32,116 bases of DNA from DASYTH01 sp035762905 (GTDB taxonomy: Bacteria; Actinomycetota; Actinomycetes; Mycobacteriales; Pseudonocardiaceae). The notes beneath the pieces were generated by a model. It did no database searches and was not told the DNA's origin. It saw nothing but the letters and a program-made list of their open reading frames with translations. The translations under genes were made by a program, and so were the position numbers. Position 1 is the first letter of the stretch; each line of letters begins with the position of its first letter. Below, piece by piece: positions 14,155-22,570 of the stretch. Where the stretch lies: NCBI RefSeq assembly GCF_035762905.1, contig NZ_DASUCC010000014.1, positions 1 to 32,116 on the forward strand, read 5' to 3'.

Positions 14155-15363
14155 TCAGTCCGGGGTCACCACGACGGTGGCGGGCAGTTCGACGGTGCGC
14201 GAGCTCGGCCGGTAGGACGAGTCCAGGCAGATCAGGTCCCACTCGTTGATCCAGGCCCGCACATACTGGCGCATCCGGTTGGAGGCGGAGCGTTCCAGCC
14301 CGGGCACGTCCGGCGGTAGCCAGTCGAACGCGTTGGCGTGCAATTGTTTGATCCGCTCGTAGGCCCGGTCCAGCTCCGCGTCGTCCGGCGGGGTGAGCAG
14401 CAGCATCCGCTCGGCGACGACGGTCATCCCGGCCACGGCGTGCTCGGCCAGCTCGGCGAGCTCGGGCTTCTGCCTGGCTCGCAGTCGTGCCGGAATCCGT
14501 TCCGCCTCACGCTTTCCGGCCAGCACGGCGGCCGGGAAGTCGTCGGTCAGCGCGAACACGGTGCCGATCGGCACGCCCGGCTCCGGCCGGGTCCCGGCGC
14601 ACCAGCGGCCGATCTCGGCGTACGCCTTGGCCCGGCTCACCAGCGAGTACCGCGCGATCAGCTCGACCTCGTCGAACAGGATGATCCAGCCGCGGTGCCC
14701 GGCCGCGGTCATCAGCCGGGCGATGAACCGCAACCGTTGCCTGGCCAGCTCCTTCGGCGCGATCCGGCCGAAGGTGAACTTCTCGTCCACCGCGCGCAGC
14801 TGCCGGCGCAGCTCCGGAGTGGACAGTGCCTCGCCGGCCCAGAACCGCACGATGGACTCGACGAACTCCTCGCCGGTGTCCTTGAGCCGGGCGAACAGCA
14901 ACAGGGTGGCGGCGAACCTCGGGTCCAGCCCGGCGGACGGCGCGGAGACGGAGACCATCAGCCGGCCGAACTCCGGGCTGTCCGGGTCGAGCGCGGCGGC
15001 GAGCACCTCGACGGCCGGTCCGGACGCGCCGCCCGGCACCACCGCGCCGTCCAGCGCGGTCCAGGCCACCTTGGCCGGGTCGTACAACGGGGTTTCCTTG
15101 CTCACCACCACATGGCTGACCACGAAGCCGGCGGTGCCGGCCAGCAGGCCGAGGTGGCGCAACAGGTGGCTCTTGCCGGAGCCGAAGCCACCGCCGACCA
15201 CCAGGCCGGCCGGGGCGCCGTCGGCGACCCGGCCGAGCAGGCCGGCGAAGGCCTCCTCGATGTCGGGCTGCGCGCTGCCGAGCGCGTGTACCGCGCCCAG
15301 GCTGGGCACCCCGGCCCGCAGCGACTCGATGACCTGCCGCTCCGGTGGGAAAGTCTTGCGCAT
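14155..15363 (-). CDS. BrxD/DUF2791-like P-loop ATPase
   Basis: ATG 15363 has GGAGGA upstream, giving 402 residues. The N-terminus VIESLRAGVPSLGAVHALG followed by a Walker A site GGFGSGKS (about residues 58-65, Lys64) and GFVVSHVVVSKETPLYD follows the pattern of BREX-system ATP-binding BrxD proteins (DUF2791). The Walker B is LFDEVE, and a Ser/Arg-rich LVSRAKAYAEIGRW and the C-terminal MRQYVRAWINEWDL also fit. BrxD is a core component of some BREX phage-defence loci, but none of the usual BREX partners (PglX methylase, PglZ, BrxL, PglW) is in the window. A DNA-linked or switch ATPase function is likely. The specific role here is unknown. Confidence 0.75.
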   Translation of the reverse strand: MRKTFPPERQVIESLRAGVPSLGAVHALGSAQPDIEEAFAGLLGRVADGAPAGLVVGGGFGSGKSHLLRHLGLLAGTAGFVVSHVVVSKETPLYDPAKVAWTALDGAVVPGGASGPAVEVLAAALDPDSPEFGRLMVSVSAPSAGLDPRFAATLLLFARLKDTGEEFVESIVRFWAGEALSTPELRRQLRAVDEKFTFGRIAPKELARQRLRFIARLMTAAGHRGWIILFDEVELIARYSLVSRAKAYAEIGRWCAGTRPEPGVPIGTVFALTDDFPAAVLAGKREAERIPARLRARQKPELAELAEHAVAGMTVVAERMLLLTPPDDAELDRAYERIKQLHANAFDWLPPDVPGLERSASNRMRQYVRAWINEWDLICLDSSYRPSSRTVELPATVVVTPD

Positions 15364-15376
15364 GGCGGATTCCTCC

Positions 15377-16375
15377 TCAGCGCGCGATCCGGACCAGCGA
15401 GCCGAGCGGGTTGGCCCGGCCGTGGTCGTAGACGTCGTCGGCCACGCGCAGGTACAGCGCGTGGTAGGCGGGCAGCCCGCGCTGGCCGTCCACCGCCATC
15501 TGGTGCGGGACGGTCACCACCAGCAGGCCGGCGAACAGGTCGTCCACGCCGTCGATGAACTGGCGCAGGATCTCGAAGGTGTCCAGCGCCGCGGCCTTGG
15601 TGTAGTAGAAGCCGCGCCGGGCCACCGCGGTCGGCCGGCGCGCGACGCCGATCCGGGTCAGGTCCAGCTCGACCACCGTGCCCGGGTGCCCGGTGAGCTG
15701 CACCCAACTGGTCAGCGAGGTGAACATGTACCGGGCGTGGTGCCGGCCGATCCTGCTGGACAGACCCACGGTGCGTAGCTGTGCCACCGGAACGCTGCGG
15801 CCGGACAGCCAGCGCAGCACGATGTCCCGGTCCTCCTCGTCGTGCCCGGTCCAGCCGAGCAGCGAGTGGCACAGTCGCAGCATCGCGGTGCCGAACTGGC
15901 GCAGCAGCGTGGGTTCGCCGAGCAGCCGCCGTTCCAGGGTGCGCCGGATCGTGCGGTACAACTCGCCGGCGTGCATCCCGTTCGCCTCGGCGACCCGGCG
16001 CACCGGCACCGCCTCGGCCGGCGGCACCGACTCGTCGGCCGGGATGTCCAGGTCGCGGTAGACCTGGCGCAGATACCGTGCGGCCAGGGCGATCCAGTCG
16101 ATCTGCCGGCACACCGCGAAGAACAGCTCGTCGATGAGCTGCAGCCGGGTCTGCGCCGCGTCCAGGCGCAGGTGCAGGTACTCGTTGTCGCCGGCCGCCT
16201 CGGCGAGCCCGCGGGAGAAGTACGCCGTGGTCTCGTCGGAGTCGGTGACCACCAGCTTGACCGCGGAACCGCCGGCCGCGACGTAGGAGTGCAGGTACTG
16301 ACCGCACAGCTGTTTGAGGTACTCGTCCGCGTTCAGCTCCGGCGCGCCGGAGGGCAGCTTCAGGTTCGGGGCCAT
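15377..16375 (-). CDS. Second BrxD/DUF2791-like protein, apparently lacking a P-loop
   Basis: ATG 16375 has GGGAGGA upstream, giving 332 residues. The C-terminal half carries features of DUF2791 proteins: GFYYTKAAALDTFEILRQFIDGVDD, a LLVVTVPHQM strand, YHALYLRVADDVYD and the terminal RANPLGSLVRI. In the N-terminal half the place of a nucleotide loop reads VKLVVTDSDETTAYFSRG, with no GXXXXGK[ST]. Thus it is probably a catalytically silent partner that assembles with the intact ATPase encoded 13 bases downstream. Alternatively it may be an independent family that shares only the C-terminal half. It is cytoplasmic, with no membrane segment. Confidence 0.68.
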   Translation of the reverse strand: MAPNLKLPSGAPELNADEYLKQLCGQYLHSYVAAGGSAVKLVVTDSDETTAYFSRGLAEAAGDNEYLHLRLDAAQTRLQLIDELFFAVCRQIDWIALAARYLRQVYRDLDIPADESVPPAEAVPVRRVAEANGMHAGELYRTIRRTLERRLLGEPTLLRQFGTAMLRLCHSLLGWTGHDEEDRDIVLRWLSGRSVPVAQLRTVGLSSRIGRHHARYMFTSLTSWVQLTGHPGTVVELDLTRIGVARRPTAVARRGFYYTKAAALDTFEILRQFIDGVDDLFAGLLVVTVPHQMAVDGQRGLPAYHALYLRVADDVYDHGRANPLGSLVRIAR

Positions 16376-16394
16376 GCGTTGGGTCCTCCCGTTC

Positions 16395-17186
16395 TCACGG
16401 TTGCGGCGCGACGAACGAGACTCCCCAGTACTGGCGCGGCCGGCCGTCCGTGCCGACCACGCTGAGTACCCCGGAGCCTCTGATTCCGGTGCTGGCGCAC
16501 CAGCGCAGCTGCCGCTCGGACTGCAGCGTGCTCGTCGTTCCGCTGCAGTCGAGGTGGTACAGGTCTCTGGCGAAATCGTGTTGCGTGTATTCCTTCGCCT
16601 GACCGGGAAGCAGGGTCAGAACGTCCCAGATGTCGGCGAGCCGGACGACCGCGTCGGTGCGGCCGGCATTGCGCGTGACAATCAGGTCGTAGGCCTGGCG
16701 CAGGGTGTTGAGAAATCGCTCCGGCCGAAATCGCGGGCCCTGTTTGTTGTGCTCGACCAGGGTGGCCGCGACGGCGCGCGGATCCAGCCGGCGTTCCCGC
16801 TGGCCGTCGATGTCGATGGCCACGTCGCGCGGGACGGCGCGGACCACCGACGGCGAGCAGAGCAGCCGGCCGTCCTCTTCGAACACCGGAACTCCGGCCG
16901 CGTCCAGGGTTTCCGAAAGCTCGCGCAGATAGGCGCCGGACGCCAGATATGCCGAGGGGTCGATCGGGAACCGCTCGCGCACGTCGGTCAGTGTCTCGTC
17001 GAGCTCCTTGCTCAGTGCGGCAAGCGCGTCCAAAGTTTCCGCGAATTTACCGAGCTCGCCCTCTTTGACATAACCGTGCAGCCGATTAAGCTCACGAACA
17101 ACGGCACGCGCGGTTTGCGTACCCTGCTCCGTGGCACTCTCCATGCCATCCAATATTTCCACTAATGGGGGGTACGTTGCCGACAT
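16395..17186 (-). CDS. Unrecognised protein, first gene of the BrxD-like operon
   Basis: I chose ATG 17186-17184, giving 263 residues. The longer reading to 17234 adds an unlikely Trp/Arg-rich leader. No ribosome binding site precedes it, but a TAGTTT -10-like element ends 7 bases before the ATG, suggesting a leaderless message. Residues about 15-75 are helical and probably coiled coil (ESATEQGTQTARAVVRELN through LSKELDETLTDVRERF). A mixed alpha/beta part follows with LLCSPSVVRAVPRDVAIDIDG and RFRPERFLNTLRQAYDLIV, and the end has a QYWGVSFV strand. No known domain is recognised. The 20-base gap and shared orientation put it at the head of the four-gene operon. Confidence 0.66.
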   Translation of the reverse strand: MSATYPPLVEILDGMESATEQGTQTARAVVRELNRLHGYVKEGELGKFAETLDALAALSKELDETLTDVRERFPIDPSAYLASGAYLRELSETLDAAGVPVFEEDGRLLCSPSVVRAVPRDVAIDIDGQRERRLDPRAVAATLVEHNKQGPRFRPERFLNTLRQAYDLIVTRNAGRTDAVVRLADIWDVLTLLPGQAKEYTQHDFARDLYHLDCSGTTSTLQSERQLRWCASTGIRGSGVLSVVGTDGRPRQYWGVSFVAPQP

Positions 17187-17193
17187 GTTCAAA

Positions 17194-17199
17194 AAACTA
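17194..17199 (-). promoter_or_regulatory. -10 element for a leaderless operon start
   Basis: On the minus strand TAGTTT (17199-17194) ends exactly 7 bases before the ATG at 17186, so transcription would begin at or next to the start codon. No Shine-Dalgarno sequence is present there. The -35 region shows no strong TTGACA match. The surrounding 119-base divergent gap to the flavin monooxygenase gene is unusually AT-rich for this window, as expected of a promoter region. Confidence 0.4.
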
Positions 17200-17305
17200 G
17201 CAGCAGCCCATGGCCGGCACCACCCGCGCTGCACCCGGCCCGACCCTATTTCTTGTAATTCGAGTGAAATAACAGTGCGTCCAGTGAAAATTTAGGTGGT
17301 GTGTG

Positions 17306-18940
17306 ATGGCGGAGGAGCACGCCCAGGTTCTGGTCGTCGGCGGCGGACCGTCGGGCCTCGCCACCGCGCTCTTCCTGGCCCGGCAGGGCATCGACGTGCT
17401 GCTCGTGGAACGCGACACCGGCTGCTCGGCGTGGCCGCGCGCCACGCACGTCACCCGCCGGACGATGGAACTGTTGCGGCCGGCCGGAGTGGAGGACGCG
17501 CTGCGCGAGGTGGGCATGCGCGTGGTCGGTGACCTGCCCGGCGTGGACAGTCCGGTGGACCGCCGGGTGCTGCCCGCCTGTGTGCTGGAAGCGCCCACGC
17601 TGCGCGGAATCGCCGGCGCCGAGGTGCTGGACAGCGGCGCGGAGGAACTCGCCGTGCCCGGGCCCACCTCGGCCTACTGGTGCGGGCAGGACCTGCTCGA
17701 ACCGATCCTGGCCGCGCACGCCACCCACGCGGGCGCCCGGATCCGGTTCGGCACCAGGCTGGTGCACTACACCGCGCACGAGGACGGGGTGTCCGCGGTC
17801 ATCCGGGACGCCGCGGGCGAGCACCCGGTGCGCGCGCGCTACCTGGTCGGCGCGGACGGCTCGCGCAGCACGGTGCGCCCGCTGGCCGGGATCGGCCGGA
17901 CCGGCCACGGGCTGCTCGCCCACCGGGCCAGCATCCTGTTCGACGCCGACCTGGACCGGATCGTGCGCGGCCGGCGGTTCTTCGTGTGCATGCTCACCGA
18001 AACGCCGCGCGAGGCGGCCATCATGGAGCTGAACGGCCGGCACCGCTGGGCGGTCGCCGTCGCCGTGGACGCCGCGTCCGGCGAGTCCGCCGCGGACCTG
18101 ACCCCGGACCGGTGCCGGGACTTCCTGCGCGTGGCGATCGGCGCGGACGTGGACATCCGCCTGCGCACCGTCTTTCCGTGGCAGGTCTGGCACCGGGTGG
18201 CCGACCGGCTGCGGTCCGGCCCGGTGTTCCTGGCCGGCGACGCGGCGCACATCCACGCCCCGGCCGGCGGTTACGGGTCGAACGTGGGAATGCAGGACGC
18301 GCACAACCTGGCCTGGAAGCTCGCCTGGGTGCTGCGCGGCTGGGCCGGCGAGGACCTGCTGGACACCTACTCCGCCGAGCGGCTGCCGGTGGGCGCGGCG
18401 ATGGCCGACCAGACCACGCTGCTGGCCGGCGTCGGCGGGGCGGCGCTTGCCGGCACGCCGAAACTGCCGCCCGCCGCGCTGGTCTACGGCGCCCGGTACG
18501 CCTCGGCCGCCGTGCTCGGCGGCCGGCCGGTGCACGGCAAGGACGACGCGATCGGCGCCACCGTCGACCGGACCGGCACGCCGGGCACCCGGATGCCGCA
18601 CCTGTGGCTGCGGCTGGACGGGCGCGCGGTGTCGCCGCACGACCTCTGTCCACATCGGATGCTGCTGGTCACCGACGCGCCGGCGTGGTGCGCGGCGGCC
18701 GACCGGGCCGGCGCCACGTTCGGCGTTCCGGTGTGCGGGGTGCGGGTGGACCCGGGCACACCCGGCTGGGCCGAGCTGACCGGGTCGCGCGCCGGCCTCG
18801 CGCTGCTGGTCCGGCCGGACGGGGTGGTGGCCTGGCGGGGAGCCACCGCGGGTGATCCGGGCACCACCCTCGCCCGGCTGCTGCGCCGGGTGCTGGCCCT
18901 GGACTCCGCCGCCCACCGGGAGATCGCGGTCACCAGGTGA
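17306..18940 (+). CDS. Class A FAD-dependent aromatic monooxygenase
   Basis: ATG 17306 is favoured by AGGTGG six bases upstream, giving 544 residues. The p-hydroxybenzoate-hydroxylase fold motifs are all present: VVGGGPSGLATALFLA (FAD-binding GXGXXG, residues about 8-24), the VGADGSRSTVR loop with the DG motif, and FLAGDAAHIHAP, where the GD motif contacts the FAD ribityl chain. It resembles polyketide and aromatic hydroxylases of the RdmE/PgaE group, with a C-terminal thioredoxin-like region of about 130 residues (LLVTDAPAWCAAADRAG onward). The substrate is probably an electron-rich ring. Oxidation of the aminopyrrole or of an aromatic tailoring unit are both possible. Its 3' end overlaps the convergent P450 by 11 bases. 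Confidence 0.88.
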   Translation: MAEEHAQVLVVGGGPSGLATALFLARQGIDVLLVERDTGCSAWPRATHVTRRTMELLRPAGVEDALREVGMRVVGDLPGVDSPVDRRVLPACVLEAPTLRGIAGAEVLDSGAEELAVPGPTSAYWCGQDLLEPILAAHATHAGARIRFGTRLVHYTAHEDGVSAVIRDAAGEHPVRARYLVGADGSRSTVRPLAGIGRTGHGLLAHRASILFDADLDRIVRGRRFFVCMLTETPREAAIMELNGRHRWAVAVAVDAASGESAADLTPDRCRDFLRVAIGADVDIRLRTVFPWQVWHRVADRLRSGPVFLAGDAAHIHAPAGGYGSNVGMQDAHNLAWKLAWVLRGWAGEDLLDTYSAERLPVGAAMADQTTLLAGVGGAALAGTPKLPPAALVYGARYASAAVLGGRPVHGKDDAIGATVDRTGTPGTRMPHLWLRLDGRAVSPHDLCPHRMLLVTDAPAWCAAADRAGATFGVPVCGVRVDPGTPGWAELTGSRAGLALLVRPDGVVAWRGATAGDPGTTLARLLRRVLALDSAAHREIAVTR

Positions 18941-20090
18941 CCGGCAGCGACACCACACCCATCGGCAGCAGGTCGGCGGTGTGCGCCACCTCGCCGGCCG
19001 CAACGGCGAGCGCCAGCCCCGGCAGCGTGCCGGCCAACTCCACCAGCGCGATCCGGAACAGCGTGCGCACCAGGTGATCCCCCGGGCAGCCGTGCGTGCC
19101 GGCACCCAACGACAGGTGCGGGTTCGGCGTCCGGTCCGGGTCGAACCGCTCCGGCCGGTCGAACACCTCGGGGTCGAACGACGCGGCCGCGACCAGCGGC
19201 ATCACCACGGTGCCCGGGTCCAGCCGCTCTCCGGACAGCACAACGGTTTCCCTGACCACCCGGAGCAACCCGTCGTTGCCGGACGGGTAGTGACGCAACA
19301 ACTCCTCGACCACCGACGCCGCGTACGGCTCGCTCAACGAGTGCAGCATCCCCTCCGCACCCGGCAGCGCCAGCAGCGCGAACACGTGCCGGGACAACGC
19401 ATTGCGATTGCCGATGTAACCCGACATGAGCAGCCCGAACAAAACGGTGCGCGCATCCTCCTCGCCCAGCCCCGAATCCAGCAGCGTGGACACGATGTCA
19501 TCGGCGCTGTCATCGGCACCGTCGGCCGCCCGCGCGGCGACCAACTCGGCCAGCCCCTTCTCCAGCGCCGAGCGCGCCTCCGCCGACCCGTTGTCCAGCA
19601 TGTCGTCGACGTTCGCCGCCAGCCATCCGGCCGCGTCGGTCCCCAACCCCACCAACTCGGCGGTGGTCCGGGCCGCCAGCGGCGCGGCGAACCCGGCGAC
19701 GAAGTCCGCCGGACCGCCCTGCGGGTTGGCGCCGGCGAACTCCCCGAGCACGTCCCGCACCGCCGCGCGCAGCCGCGGTTCCCAGGCCCGGACCCGTTCG
19801 GCGGACAGCGCCCGGTCCAGCGGCGCGCGCAACGTCGCGTGCGCCGGCGGATCCAGATCGAGCAACCCGGTGTACTGGTTGCGGCCGAACCCCACCCCGG
19901 GCAGCCCGGCCGCGGCCGCCCGGCTGAACCGGTCGTCGGTCAGCACCGCTGCCACGTCGGAATAGCGAACCGCCAGCCGAATCCGCATCCCATCGGTCAA
20001 CTCCACCTCAGGCAAACCGGCCGCACGCAGCTCAGCGACCTCCTCCGGCACGGTTCCCATCGGTCCCGGCGAAAACGGAAAAGTCATCAT
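18930..20090 (-). CDS. Cytochrome P450 with atypical I-helix
   Basis: The 386-residue protein starts at ATG 20090 (ATG 20087 directly follows). Bacterial class I P450 features are visible: LLDLDPPAHATLRAPLDRALS in the B-C region, the K-helix EELLR, and the haem loop LSLGAGTHGCPGDHL with the thiolate ligand Cys335. The I-helix, normally AGXDT, reads MSGYIGNRNAL, so the acid-alcohol pair used for oxygen activation is replaced. Such changes occur in P450s with unusual chemistry or substrate-assisted proton delivery. No ferredoxin gene is adjacent. Divergent from the ROK gene and convergent with the flavin monooxygenase. A tailoring oxidation in the same pathway is inferred. Confidence 0.88.
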   Translation of the reverse strand: MMTFPFSPGPMGTVPEEVAELRAAGLPEVELTDGMRIRLAVRYSDVAAVLTDDRFSRAAAAGLPGVGFGRNQYTGLLDLDPPAHATLRAPLDRALSAERVRAWEPRLRAAVRDVLGEFAGANPQGGPADFVAGFAAPLAARTTAELVGLGTDAAGWLAANVDDMLDNGSAEARSALEKGLAELVAARAADGADDSADDIVSTLLDSGLGEEDARTVLFGLLMSGYIGNRNALSRHVFALLALPGAEGMLHSLSEPYAASVVEELLRHYPSGNDGLLRVVRETVVLSGERLDPGTVVMPLVAAASFDPEVFDRPERFDPDRTPNPHLSLGAGTHGCPGDHLVRTLFRIALVELAGTLPGLALAVAAGEVAHTADLLPMGVVSLPVTW

Positions 20091-20141
20091 TCGCCCAGCA
20101 TTTCATCAATTCAGCACGGCGACCAGGCAGCCCACTGGAAT

Positions 20142-20147
20142 TAGAAT
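20142..20147 (+). promoter_or_regulatory. -10 element for a probable leaderless ROK kinase transcript
   Basis: TAGAAT at 20142-20147 is followed 8 bases later by the ATG at 20155, so the transcript would start at the codon. No Shine-Dalgarno sequence precedes either ATG 20155 or the in-frame GTG 20149, and the GTG would lie inside the promoter. The -35 region is poor. This decides for the ATG start. The element lies in the 64-base divergent gap with the P450. Confidence 0.4.
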
Positions 20148-20154
20148 TGTGCCG

Positions 20155-21057
20155 ATGGATTATCTGGGAATCGACATCGGCGGCACGAAGGTGGCGTTCC
20201 GGCTGCACGGCCGCGACGGTGAACGGGAGACCGTGGTGCGTTGGCCGGCCGGTACCGACCCGGCCAACGACCTGGCCGCCCTGCGCCGCGGCCTGCGCGC
20301 CGTTGCCGGCCGCAGGCCCAAATCCGGCCCGCTGTCCGTCGGGGTCGCCGTGCCCGCCCTGCTCGACCCGGACGGCCGGGTGCTGACCTGGCCGAACCGG
20401 CCCGGCTGGCGCGGTATCGACCTGCGCGGCCTGTTCGACCGCGAGCTGCCCGGCGTGCCGGTGCGGTTCGGCGACGACGGCGACCTGGCCACGCTGGCCG
20501 AGGCCTACCAGGCCGGCCGGCCCGACCTGCTCTACCTCGGCGTCGGCACCGGCGTCGGCGGCGGGCTGTTCCTCGACGGCGACCTGCTGCGCAGCGACAA
20601 CGGCCCGGTGGCCGAGGTCGGACACATCGTGGTGGCGCCGGACGGTCCCCCCTGCCGGTGCGGCCGGCGCGGCTGCGTGCAGGCCATCGCCTCCGGGCCG
20701 GCCACGCTGCGCCGGGCGGCCCGCGCCGATCCCACGGTCACCGGCTCGGCCGCATTGCGCTCCGCGCTCGCCGCGGGCGCGCCCTGGGCGCACCGCACCG
20801 TGCGGGAGACCGCGACCGCGCTCGGCACCGCCGTGGCCACCGTGACCGAGCTGGTCCGCCCGGCCGTAGTGCGGCTGGGCGGCGGGTTCGCCGCCGCGCT
20901 GCCCGAGCTCGGCGCCGCCACCGAGGCCGTGGTCCGGGCGCTGGACCGGCCCGGACACCCGGCGCCGCCGGTCGAGCCGGCCGCCTACGGGGCCGCGTCG
21001 TCGCTGGCCGGCGCGGTGCTGCTGGCCCGCAGGCCCGGCCTGCTCGCCGCCGCCTGA
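20155..21057 (+). CDS. ROK-family sugar kinase
   Basis: The 300-residue protein starts at ATG 20155. GTG 20149 would add two residues. The N-terminal phosphate loop is YLGIDIGGTKVAF, the middle has GVGTGVGGGLFLDGDL, and the ROK signature with its zinc site reads EVGHIVVAPDGPPCRCGRRGCVQ. The catalytic Asp is probable in RFGDDGDLATLAE, where usual enzymes have NDAN, so the Asn is replaced. The adenosine-binding VVRLGGGF lies near the C-terminus. The DNA-binding domain of ROK repressors is absent, so this is a kinase. It could phosphorylate a hexose or a sugar-like intermediate. It is followed 19 bases later by the aldehyde dehydrogenase gene. Confidence 0.83.
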   Translation: MDYLGIDIGGTKVAFRLHGRDGERETVVRWPAGTDPANDLAALRRGLRAVAGRRPKSGPLSVGVAVPALLDPDGRVLTWPNRPGWRGIDLRGLFDRELPGVPVRFGDDGDLATLAEAYQAGRPDLLYLGVGTGVGGGLFLDGDLLRSDNGPVAEVGHIVVAPDGPPCRCGRRGCVQAIASGPATLRRAARADPTVTGSAALRSALAAGAPWAHRTVRETATALGTAVATVTELVRPAVVRLGGGFAAALPELGAATEAVVRALDRPGHPAPPVEPAAYGAASSLAGAVLLARRPGLLAAA

Positions 21058-21076
21058 CCTCTGCGGAAGGAGACCC

Positions 21077-22570
21077 ATGTACCCGATGTACCTCGACGGC
21101 GAGCCGGTCGAGACCGCGGAAACGTTCGCCTCCTACGAGCCGGCCACCGGCGCCGAGTTCGCCCGGCTGGCCCGGGCCGGCGAGGCCGAGGTGGACCGGG
21201 CCGTGGACGCCGCCCGGCGGGCGTTCGACGCCGGCCCGTGGCCGCGGATGTCCGCCGCCGAGCGGGCCGACGTGCTGGACCGGGTGGCCGCCCGGCTCGC
21301 CGCCGATGCGGATCGGCTGGCCGACCTCGAGGTGCGGGACAGCGGTGCCACCATCCGCCGGGCCACCGCCGCCGACCTGCCCGGCACCCGGGCGGCGTTC
21401 GAGTGGAGCGCCTGGTGGGCGCGCGGCCTCGCGGACACCGAGCCGGCCGGCGGGCCGGCCGGCCCGCCGGCCCCCGGCGAGTACCTGCGCTGGCACCCGG
21501 TCGGCGTGGTGGCCACGTTCGTGCCGTGGAACTTCCCGCTGCTGCTGGCCGCATGGCGGATCGCCCCGGCCATCGCCGCCGGCAACACCTGCGTGGTCAA
21601 GCCGGCCTCGTTCACCAGCGTCACCGCCTGCGAGCTGGTCCGGATCCTGCACGAGGCCGGCCTGCCGCCCGGCGTGGTGAACCTGGTGCTCGGTCCGGGC
21701 GCGGTGGTCGGCGACGCGCTGACCCGCGACCCTCGGGTGGACATGTCCTCGTTCACCGGCTCCAACGAGGTCGGCGAGCAGGTACTGGCCGCCGCGGCCG
21801 GCACCGGGCAGCGGGTCCGGCTCGACCTCGGCGGGAAGTCGGCCAACCTGGTGCTCGCCGACGCCGACCTGGACCGGGCCGTCGCCGGGGCACTGTGGGG
21901 CGGCCTGCTGCACAACGGCCAGATCTGCATGGCCGGCTCCCGGGTGCTGGTGCACCGGGACCGGCACGCCGAGTTCCTCGACCGGTTCCGGGAGCGGGCC
22001 GGCAAGCTGGTGCTCGGCGACCCCGCCTCGGCGCAGACCGACCTGGGCCCGCTGGTGTCCCGCCAGCAGGTCCGCACCGTGGCCCGGTACGTGAAACTGG
22101 GCGTCGAGCAGGGCGCCACCGTGGTGTGCGGGGGCACCCGGCCGGACGCCGCGGAGCTGCCGCCCGAGCTGGACGCGAAGGCCTACTTCCGGCCGACCGC
22201 GCTGGCCGACGTGCGGTGCGACAACGTGGTGTTCCGGGAGGAGATCTTCGGTCCGGTGGTGGCCGTGACCCCGTTCGACTCCGACGAGCACGCGGTCGCG
22301 CTGGCCAACAACTCGCGCTACCACCTGGCCGGTGCGGTCTGGTCCACCGACCCGGAGCGGGCCTGGCGGGTGGCCGACCGGCTGCGCGCCGACAAGGTGT
22401 GGGTCAACGACTACCGGATGGTGGACGACGCGCGCCCGGACCCGGCCGCGCCGCCGAGCGCCGCCGACCGGGTCCGCAACGAGCTGGACGAGTACCGCAC
22501 CGTGCGCCGGGTGCACGTGGCGCCGCCGGGGTACGACAACCCGCTGCACCCGGTGCTCGGCATCAGGTGA
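21077..22570 (+). CDS. NAD(P)-dependent aldehyde dehydrogenase
   Basis: ATG 21077 has AAGGAG at 21067-21072, giving 497 residues, a normal length for the family. Motifs: VPWNFPLLL with the catalytic Asn, VVKPASFTSVTA for cofactor binding, SSFTGSNEVG, LDLGGKSANLV, NGQICMAGSR with nucleophile Cys284, and EEIFGPVV. The usual general-base Glu in the ELGGK motif is Asp250 here, which may slow hydrolysis or alter specificity. It is closest in pattern to betaine-aldehyde/semialdehyde-type enzymes. It forms a two-gene unit with the ROK kinase and ends convergent with the first phosphodiesterase, overlapping by 8 bases. The substrate is unknown. Confidence 0.88.
   Translation: MYPMYLDGEPVETAETFASYEPATGAEFARLARAGEAEVDRAVDAARRAFDAGPWPRMSAAERADVLDRVAARLAADADRLADLEVRDSGATIRRATAADLPGTRAAFEWSAWWARGLADTEPAGGPAGPPAPGEYLRWHPVGVVATFVPWNFPLLLAAWRIAPAIAAGNTCVVKPASFTSVTACELVRILHEAGLPPGVVNLVLGPGAVVGDALTRDPRVDMSSFTGSNEVGEQVLAAAAGTGQRVRLDLGGKSANLVLADADLDRAVAGALWGGLLHNGQICMAGSRVLVHRDRHAEFLDRFRERAGKLVLGDPASAQTDLGPLVSRQQVRTVARYVKLGVEQGATVVCGGTRPDAAELPPELDAKAYFRPTALADVRCDNVVFREEIFGPVVAVTPFDSDEHAVALANNSRYHLAGAVWSTDPERAWRVADRLRADKVWVNDYRMVDDARPDPAAPPSAADRVRNELDEYRTVRRVHVAPPGYDNPLHPVLGIR

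Noticed and set aside
12800..14215. Long plus-strand open frame opposite the 444-residue unknown gene
   Set aside because: The composition is antisense-like and there is no ribosome binding site. The minus-strand frame has a GGAGGAG-preceded GTG and is spaced regularly within its operon.
12806..17186. Complete BREX or Wadjet defence locus
   Set aside because: No PglX-like methylase, PglZ, BrxL, SMC-like JetC or topoisomerase-like JetD is present. Only the BrxD-like ATPase similarity is supported.
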